A DNA stretch of 64,000 nucleotides from Aquatica leii (Eukaryota > Arthropoda > Insecta > Coleoptera > Lampyridae). Shown here piece after piece: positions 56,969-64,000 of the stretch; position 1 is the first letter of the stretch, and every line of letters begins with the position of its first letter. The position numbers and the translations under genes are program-made. Location of the stretch: assembly GCA_035610365.1 (NCBI GenBank), contig CM069433.1, positions 134,434,545 through 134,498,544 of the forward strand, written 5' to 3'. The notes under the pieces are model-generated. The model was not told the DNA's origin. It searched no databases and saw nothing but the letters and a program-made list of their open reading frames with translations.

Positions 56969-57847
56969 TGCACAAACTAGACACTATACTTTTTCTACGA
57001 CTATACGTTTAATTATCACGGTCAAACAGTAATTAAAATTTTTCAAAAATAAATCACGCGTATAATAAATAACCTAAACTTAAAAATTAGTGTTGGTAAT
57101 ACCTCAAACTTTCTATTGATTCTTCCAATCACAATTAGGTAATAAATTATATCTTAATACTTTTATTTTATGTCAATTTATTTGTGTTTATATTACGAGT
57201 TATGCGTGTTCTTCCTCTTGATTTTTAGACATTTACGTAAAGAAAGGGGAGTATGAGTTTTAAATATATACAATACTAGTTAACCTCAAACCATTTTTTA
57301 ATACATTAATTTTAAATACAAGTTATATAATATATGAGCCGAATCAATTTAAAAAATATCAATTATTTATAACATTTTGATGTTGCAGCCAGATAATTAA
57401 AGAAATCTATCTACATTTGTAAATGTTTAAAGATAATTTGTAACTAATAGATGTTATTCTTAGTAATAGAATTTTACAACTAAAACAGTTTATACAAAAA
57501 TCTCACTTGAAGAAAAGGTTGTTTAAATACTATTGTTTTAGACTAAAAACTGTTTTACTCTTTTGCTTTAAAAATGTTACTGTACAATTGGTTCATGTAT
57601 AAGAAATATTGCGAAAAAAAATTGTTAACTGAACAATTGTATTGTAGCTTAGTAAATTCTGTTACTTAAGAAAATGATACTATAGAAGGAAACAAGAAGT
57701 TGATTACACGGATGAATATAACGGCGATTAAGTGCTTTTAGTCATCACTTTTATACATATATGTAATTTTTTCAATGTATAAATATGTGATTTGTACTTA
57801 TTTTGTAACACACTCGATAAAAATGGATTGTTTTTCTAATACTCATT

Positions 57848-57881
57848 TTATTGTAACCTCTGAGCCAAGCGGTTACAATAA
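57848..57881. repeat. Perfect 11-bp palindrome with TCTGAGCCAAGC centre
   Basis: TTATTGTAACC and GGTTACAATAA flank a 12-base centre with no change. Confidence 0.85.
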
Positions 57882-58977
57882 TTTGAATTGAGGTTGATTG
57901 AAACGTTAAAATAATGGTTACGAACTACTACCCTTTTTAAAAATTAATTAATACTCGTAATAGTTCAATAAATGCATTAATGTTAATTCCACTTCAATTA
58001 ATTGTTATTTATAAGTTACTGTCAATTTATTGTTAAATTCTCTCGACTACTTCGAACTTATTATCTATATTAAGTATTTGTTACGCATTTTATAACTTAA
58101 GTTAAATTGTACTTGCGCGTTCGTTGCGACTTTTGTTAATTTTTAATTAAATGTTCGTTGCGGACTGTTAATGTTAATTTACGGAATGTTTGTTGCGGAC
58201 TTCCTAACTCAAACAATTTTGTTTTCCATTATTTTTTTGGAAATAGTTATAGGTATGAGCTACGGAACCAACCAAAATTTCTAACAAAATGGAGACGCCA
58301 TACGAATTGATTGTTTTCATAAAATTATAATGTAATATAGAGAAAAAGTATACAAAAATACTTATGAAAACTACATTAATAAAAACGTAGGTTATAACGT
58401 ACACAGTTAGTATTTTACAACTGCAGATGAATAGCAAAAGACAATTGGTCTCTTCATGCAGTTCAAAAAACTGATTGATGTTAATAACTACTCCATTCTC
58501 TAATTTAATTTGTACATTTTGATATTGTAAATTGAGTACTTTTGGTTGATCGCTTCAATTACAGTAATTATATTATACTTTATAAACAGCCGATAAAAAA
58601 ATTCTTATAATCATAACTTTTTTATAACACTGCAGAAGCAAAAATTCGATAAATTATTGTTGACGTTTCTTATCCATCAAAAAAATAATTGCAAGAAATT
58701 AAAACTAGTAGTGAATTCGCAAATTAAATGGTTTGATTTATTCTAATTATTTTAATTTTCTAAAAAACGTTAAAATTTAATTAAAAGAAAGTTTTTTGAG
58801 GAAATGCGCCTTTTCGGATCAAAAAACAAAAAATTCTTCTTTACGTCGGCAACTACACAAAAGTTATAACGCGTGTAAAGGAGTTTTTGTTTGGTTGTTA
58901 TTTGGCCTGTGTTAATCAAAATTAACCGGCTACTAAAATACACAAAAATAGAAGCAACTAACCTAAAAAGTGCAAAA

Positions 58978-60261
58978 TTGCCTATTTTCGGATAGTATGA
59001 GATTCCTAATTTTGAGTATAACTGGTTGCAGTTTTGATAGGGAAAAGGCCTATACTTTTTTTCTGAATTAAAAGAAAATTTAGTTTTGTACTGCTAGGAA
59101 ATGGACAGCAGGTTTTACGGAGTGGGCGTTGACGATATAAAGAGACTTGCATACCAATTAGCCGTAAGAAATGGTTTACCTCATCTTTTTTTTACTGAGA
59201 CAGGAGCTGCTGGTAAAAAATTGTCGAGAGAAACGCTATTTAAATTTAATTATTAGCAAACAGAAAGATATCTCAAAAGCAAACATCCAAGGTTTTACTC
59301 GTGAAAACGTAAATAAATTTTTCAATTTGCTTGAACCAAAAAATGCAAAAAATTAAATACAAACCTTCGAGAACTTACAACGTGTATGAAACTGGCGTAT
59401 CAACTGTGCAATTTCAAAATTTTTGTGTTATAACTCTAAAGAAGCAGTTACCCCTGCTCAGAGAGGGTCACTGATAACTTTCGCTTTTTGTTTTTTATGT
59501 TTCGCTGTTTGCCATTCATCAGGTTGGATTTAATAATACATATTTATCTAATGACTACAACACTTAATTCAGTTTGTGAAACTCCTTATGATCCAGTGCT
59601 TCTGATTGATGATCATCCTGGCCGAATAACCAGCTCTTACTAGATTTTCAAGCTTATTTATGTCCTGCTTATTTAAAAAATGCTATTGCAGAGATTTCTG
59701 TCAATGGATTTCGCAAATCTGGTATATGTCCATTTAACAGGAATATATTTTCTGATCATGATTTTATAATTGAAAGACAAGGAGAAAGGACACCTCCACC
59801 AAATATTTCACAAAGCAACAAAGAAGTTATTTTTTCTGCAGACGTTTTGACTGAACAACCACAAAGACAAAATGAAAGAAACCCCATTCAGACGTCTTAC
59901 TTTCCCGGTTTCTCCCCACTTTACCTTAAATGTTTTACAATCGTTTGTCGAATTTTAGTTGTGTATCGAGCTTATTATAACATTTCAGGTTAATCATTAT
60001 GTTTTGGTTTTAGATAGCACGTAGTAATTTTTTGCTATTTTTTGTACCTCTTGATGTTAATTAGAAAAGGAGAAGAAGAGAAGGAATATTAAAATTAAAA
60101 ACTATTTCATTTTAGTTATAAAATAATTTGTGTTTTTAGGTACTGTTTCTAACTTGTTTTTCTTATCATGGATCAAATATGTAATATTCTAAAATCATAT
60201 GAAAAAAATGCAGCTAGACGAACAACAAAATTTAAAAGAACACGCCATTAGTAGAGGGAAG
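58978..60261 (+). mobile_element. Tigger/jerky-type element, internally deleted
   Basis: The left end reads TTGCCTATTTTCGGATAG. Similar words occur at 60263-60279 (GCCTAATTTTGGATAG, same orientation) and 60436-60451 (inverted). The coding part is on the plus strand and lacks most of the catalytic domain. Which of the two right-hand motifs ends this copy is uncertain. Confidence 0.55.
59101..59950 (+). pseudogene. Tigger/jerky-type transposase, internally deleted
   Basis: From ATG 59101: MDSRFYGVGVDDIKRLAYQL, AVRNGLPH, then in the next frame REKRYLNLIISKQKDISKAN and GFTRENVNKFFNLLEP. This is the CENP-B-type DNA-binding domain of pogo relatives, where GFTRENVNKFF-LLE is the usual close. After a large gap come [12 protein letters not shown] (second catalytic region), [20 protein letters not shown] and [20 protein letters not shown], the usual run after the DDE domain. 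The true start would lie upstream, because about 60 residues of helix-turn-helix are missing. Inactive. Confidence 0.75.
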
Positions 60262-60412
60262 TCGCCTAATTTTGGATAGTGTTTTAAAAAACTAAAAAAA
60301 TGCTTAAGTAGTTGAAGAAAACAAGAGTTAATGTAAACAAACATATTATAATTGTAATTTTTTTATAATGATAAAGCTAAAATAAATTTTTATCCAATAA
60401 ATCCAATAAAGA

Positions 60413-60451
60413 AGGTCTTTATTTCGGATAGGGTGTCCGAAATTAGGGCAA
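60413..60451. repeat. Inverted-end motif between two Tigger-like copies
   Basis: Contains TTTCGGATAG and, inverted, TCCGAAATTAGGGCAA, the latter matching the 58978 end apart from one mismatch and one indel. It may be the shared right end of the plus-strand copy or the left end of the minus-strand copy. Confidence 0.55.
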
Positions 60452-60539
60452 TTTTTTTTAAATCAGAGTAAATATTCAAACAAAAATATCACAAATAATT
60501 TTTCTTCTTGTTTGAGTTAGCTTCATGCAACGTATCTAC

Positions 60540-61870
60540 TGCTCACCTTGTACATCTTCAGAGTATAAACCATTACAAAATATGCATTCTGTATCGTCAT
60601 CGTCTACGTCCATATCCAGTCATCCAACACTGGCTCACTTTCAGAATCTGATGAATCATCATTGGTGCAATAATTCTTTTTTTTCCTAGTGTTTCGGAAA
60701 GTTTTATTCGTTTTGGTGAAAGCTTTCTTTGTTTTGTTGCTTCCTCTACAACTTTTTTTTAGTTCTGCTTACTCACCACTTAGTTTTGGTTTTTGCCTTT
60801 CCTTTTCAAAGATTTTTTTTCTTGTTTACGCAGGCTTTCTTTATCACATATAATTACGACCATAAGAATTAATTAAACAATACACTAAAAATAATATTAT
60901 ACCATTTATTTGACATTTTTATTGACGAACAGTTCTTATAAACTTTTAAGTGAGACCCAAAACTTAAAATCATATTTTTTTGCGTAAATTGAAAACAATT
61001 GCAGCAGTTGTTAAATATCCTCAAAGATTATATGGACCCGTTTAGATGTACTCAAAACCTTCAAGATTTGGTTTGGTTCTACTATAGAACAGTTTTCTAC
61101 ATCAGGAAATACAAAAGGCTGGTTGAAATTTAGATATTTCTTTTGTCACATAAATAAACAGTGGTACAGTTCTCCAGTTATTTCCACTATTTTTTCTCCT
61201 TAGCTTTTTCTCTTTGATTTGCAGGCACTAAACTCAACGACAGTATACTGACCAACATTTTAATGTAGCAGTCGTACTTAGAGCTACTTTTCATCTGTAA
61301 GCTAACGTTCTGAACGGCTTTTGACACATTGTTTTCTGAAAATTCTGTGATATTTTCTCGCTGTTCTTCAATCAATTTTTGCTTTGTTTCAGTCTCTTCT
61401 GGATTATGTAATTTATTGCTAGAACTTTTTGTAGCTATCTTCTCTTTTCCTTCTTTTTCTCCAGTTTCATAAATTCTTAAAGTCAAGATCATCATCAGTG
61501 TTTATTTTTCTGCCTTTTATGCGTTCTAACATGTTTAGCTTCAAGTTCAACCTGATTCTGATAAACGGCATTTCTAATTTTAGCAGCGGTTACGACTTTT
61601 CACCCAATAGCAACTCCTTACTTTTTATTGCATTTATCAATAGAGTTGTAAAAAAAATGTTTGTATCTACAGACTGTATTTGCTTACTATTTTCAGGATG
61701 ATCTGGTAATGCGTTTAAACTTTCTGTAACATCATGGTGAGATGCTACCCAACGTTTTCAAGTTTCTGAATCGTATTTTTCTGCAGGGACATTTCTATTA
61801 AAAGAAATAATGACAGCTTTTCTAAACCCACTTTTGATTACGTTTGTGACACGTTGTTTCTATGTTTCTC
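60540..61870 (-). pseudogene. Tigger/jerky-type transposase C-terminal half with zinc finger
   Basis: The minus strand reads NVIKSGFRKAVIISFNRNVP, HDVTESLNALPDHPENSKQI, then the open frame 61187-61495. PFVFPDVENCSIVEPNQILK follows. Last are a basic run (TKQRKLSPKRIKLSETLGKK) and an acid-then-cysteine end, DVDDDDTECIFCNGLYSEDV and IRCMK. The end matches the PHD-like zinc finger that closes many insect jerky-type proteins. The DNA-binding and DDE domains are missing. At least four shifts or stops. It faces the plus-strand copy tail to tail, and its longer lysine-rich tail shows it is a different family. Confidence 0.7.
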
Positions 61871-63685
61871 CGAACAATAGAAACGCGACTATTCCCTGTA
61901 CGGCGAAAAGATAGAGTTAAGCTCCTCCTTCAATTTTGTATGATAATTTAAACCAATGTATGAAGAGACAAGTTTACACGGCTCAAATTAGTAAAAGCGC
62001 GAAAATTCAAAAATTATGAAATGTATAATATAGGCATTAAAGATTAAAGTACATAGGAAAAAGTATAATTTTCAATTAATGTACAAAAATATAAATTTCT
62101 ACTTATAACAAATAAATACGTTTACAACTTATGATTTATTTTTAAAATTTATCAAATAACACTTGGAGGGAACAACTAAACATTTCAAACGCGTATAAAC
62201 AAGGGCGTCATTCAGTTTTTACTTATTAACAAATTTGACGAACTAAAATTATGACATATTTTATGGGAGTTTAAATAACATTCTGTATTTAAAAAAATAG
62301 GATGATTCAGATAAAGAAGTCATCCTCCACACGAATATACACAAATGTTTTTCAAAGTATTGAAAAATGCTATTTCGTCAAATGAATGGAAATTACAAAA
62401 ACCTTAAACTTGTTACAATTTAAATCCTTGTGTGTGTTGTTTGTGGCCTATTATTAGGAAAAGCTTGTGACCTTGTTTGTTTTCTATTTTTCAAATCGTA
62501 TTTTCCCATTTGTTATCTACTATCATTCCTAGTTTTTTTACTTCCTGTTATTAGCCATTTTGTAATTCACACATAAAGAGTGTTACTAAGCGCATGGTCG
62601 TGCCGATTCACAACCTCGATATTATATCGCTTTAAATTTAAAGGATCTTTGCGAATTGGTGCCTTACTAATTAAAAATCGGTCATTATTTTGTGTGATGT
62701 GGGTGTATGAGTGACGATTTTCTCGCTTCTGCGGATTTGAGGGCCTGCGTCTTAGAACCTCATGTTAGCTCGCACACCACCGAAGAGGTTTGTAGTCCTT
62801 TTATCCATATAAAGTCGCTAAGACTTGTTATTATTTCCGCTTGTTCCGTACCATTAGTCTACAAGTATTATTATTATTAAATTACGAATATTACCCCTAT
62901 CTTATCAGTGTACGTTTTGGGAATCTCGTCAAGAGAAGACCTGTGTTTTTTGTTGTCCGAAGAAGTAGTGGCCAATGCATGTGACTGTGGCCCCGTCAGT
63001 ATATGGGTGTAGGTGTTAGTCGTGGGATCATCAATTGTCCACGTCACTTATAACGTTAGACCAATCATCATTATTGTCTACTGTTGCGGAAGCCTCCAAT
63101 TACCACACAAGAATCGATAGCTGTTATCGAAGAGGTATCATCATTGATCAGGTCAGACGTGATTGTTGTGTTGTCCAGTGTCCGTTTGTATGATAAACAT
63201 TATATTTTGCATCCTGTTAACGCAGTCTCCTGTTGTAAATGTCTGAATTAGTTAGGTAGAAGAAGTGAAGGTTACCGTTGTTAAATATTACCTGTACATA
63301 TTTAAATATTAGCCCTTCAGGTTTTCAACTGTTTGTTTGCACATTAATTTAATTAGATCAATTCATTTACGTCAATAAAATTTACCATTTAGCATAGAAT
63401 ATTATCACCATTAATAATAACATGTAAGTTTTGTAAATTCATAAAGTTATTCACTTAAAGAAGGGTTATGCTGCCTTGTACGCTTGAACTACTGTTGCAA
63501 ACTAGACCTACTGTGTAAGGTGAAAACAAGAACTACCCCAAAAATTTACTAGATATATCAGGTACTATACCGAGTACCACACTGGGTAGATCTAAAGGAA
63601 GCGCTTCATTTAGTCCCTTGCCCTTGCAGTCACAAAACTTACTTTTGGCTAATTTTATTACTGTTTTTTTGCGTATAGCAGACCA
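61871..63685. other. No firm gene; less AT-rich block from 62.4 kb
   Basis: At 62420-62560 the minus strand reads KNLGMIVDNKWENTI-like, which faintly recalls the end of a LINE RT, but the run is too short to call. From about 62600 the DNA is less AT-rich and has no open frame; it may be a decayed element or LTR. Confidence 0.35.
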
Positions 63686-63689
63686 TAAT

Positions 63690-64000
63690 TAAAGGTAATC
63701 TTGTTAAACCAAATTTAATAATTATTCATACAGTTTGTGTAATTACCGTCATCACCGACTTTATCGTTATCATCCTCCTTATCACCCTCATCTATAGTTA
63801 CTTATTGATGCATACGCCAAATTATTTATGTAGTTATATGCACGTTAGTCGTATTGAAGGCAATCTTGTGAAATCAAATTCAATCATTCCTATAGTTTGT
63901 GTAATTATCGTCATCACCAACATCATCGTTATCATCTTCCTTATCACCCTCATCTATATTTACTTATTGATAGATACGTCAAGTTATTTATGTAGTTATT
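63690..64000. repeat. Tandem repeat with 162-bp period, running off the window
   Basis: GTTTGTGTAATTACCGTCAT at 63733 recurs as GTTTGTGTAATTATCGTCAT at 63895. Both are followed by CACC, ATCGTTATCATC and CCTTATCACCCTCATCTATA. Two units are visible and more may follow. Confidence 0.85.

Larger units (their letters stand above)
55372..58970. other. No gene seen; contains three palindromes
   Basis: AT-rich. The frame 58204-58437 on the minus strand is a hydrophobic low-complexity run. Inverted repeats at 56607-56672, 56903-56968 and 57848-57881 are listed separately. No element protein was recognised. Confidence 0.5.

Noticed and set aside
62420-62560. Faint LINE RT-like reading on the minus strand
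   Set aside because: Only a run of about 15 residues resembles the LGV-x-D motif, with no YADD or other support.

Overview
The window is AT-rich eukaryotic DNA made almost entirely of transposable-element remains. I found no convincing host gene, rRNA, tRNA or CRISPR array. The mix of elements (Ty3/gypsy, Penelope-like elements with GIY-YIG nuclease, piggyBac, Tc1, a DUF4817-type mariner relative, pogo/Tigger, hAT, Harbinger, Crypton-like tyrosine recombinases and a LINE) points to an arthropod, most likely an insect. The order cannot be settled from the sequence.

Layout: 1-2965, Ty3/gypsy gag-protease-RT on the minus strand, running off the left edge. 4.0-4.4 kb, Harbinger C-terminal piece. 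8.0-8.8 kb, DUF4817-type transposase remnant. 9442-11922, a piggyBac copy complete at both ends (TTAA, inverted repeats, subterminal repeats) but with a decayed transposase and a nested hAT-like MITE. 12.9-13.1 kb, second DUF4817-type piece. 14.53-15.13 kb, pogo-like MITE. 19.7-21.1 kb, a 69-bp tandem repeat beside an old gypsy fossil; the repeat recurs at 39.1 kb. 23.9-24.4 kb, Crypton-like remnant. 25.7 kb, hAT piece. 26.6-27.8 kb, an inverted pair of 16-bp minisatellites. 30.2-31.1 kb, Penelope-like element with a hammerhead-like ribozyme. 33.6-36.0 kb, Tc1, DUF4817-type and Penelope pieces end to end. 42.5-44.0 kb, intron-bearing Crypton-like gene among palindromes. 44.15-48.14 kb, a nest of elements inside elements with four hammerhead motifs. 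50.5-52.1 kb, Tigger transposase gene with two 53-bp introns. 53.3-55.4 kb, Crypton-like copy and piggyBac pieces. 59.0-61.9 kb, two Tigger-like remnants facing each other. 63.7-64.0 kb, a tandem repeat running off the right edge.

The most interesting part is 47.0-48.1 kb. Two different hammerhead ribozyme designs each occur as an inverted pair inside interlocking inverted repeats. One pair (47539-47582 and 47812-47855) fits the hammerhead consensus at every conserved position. A third design lies just downstream of a Penelope-like GIY-YIG reading frame at 30.2 kb, which suggests that all of them derive from Penelope-like ends. The three Crypton-like copies, one with well-formed introns, are a second point of interest.

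The elements do not form a pathway. Their order records successive insertions: for example a LINE inside a repeat-ended element, itself inside one arm of a hammerhead-bearing inverted repeat. All identifications come from reading translations and repeats by eye; no database search was possible.
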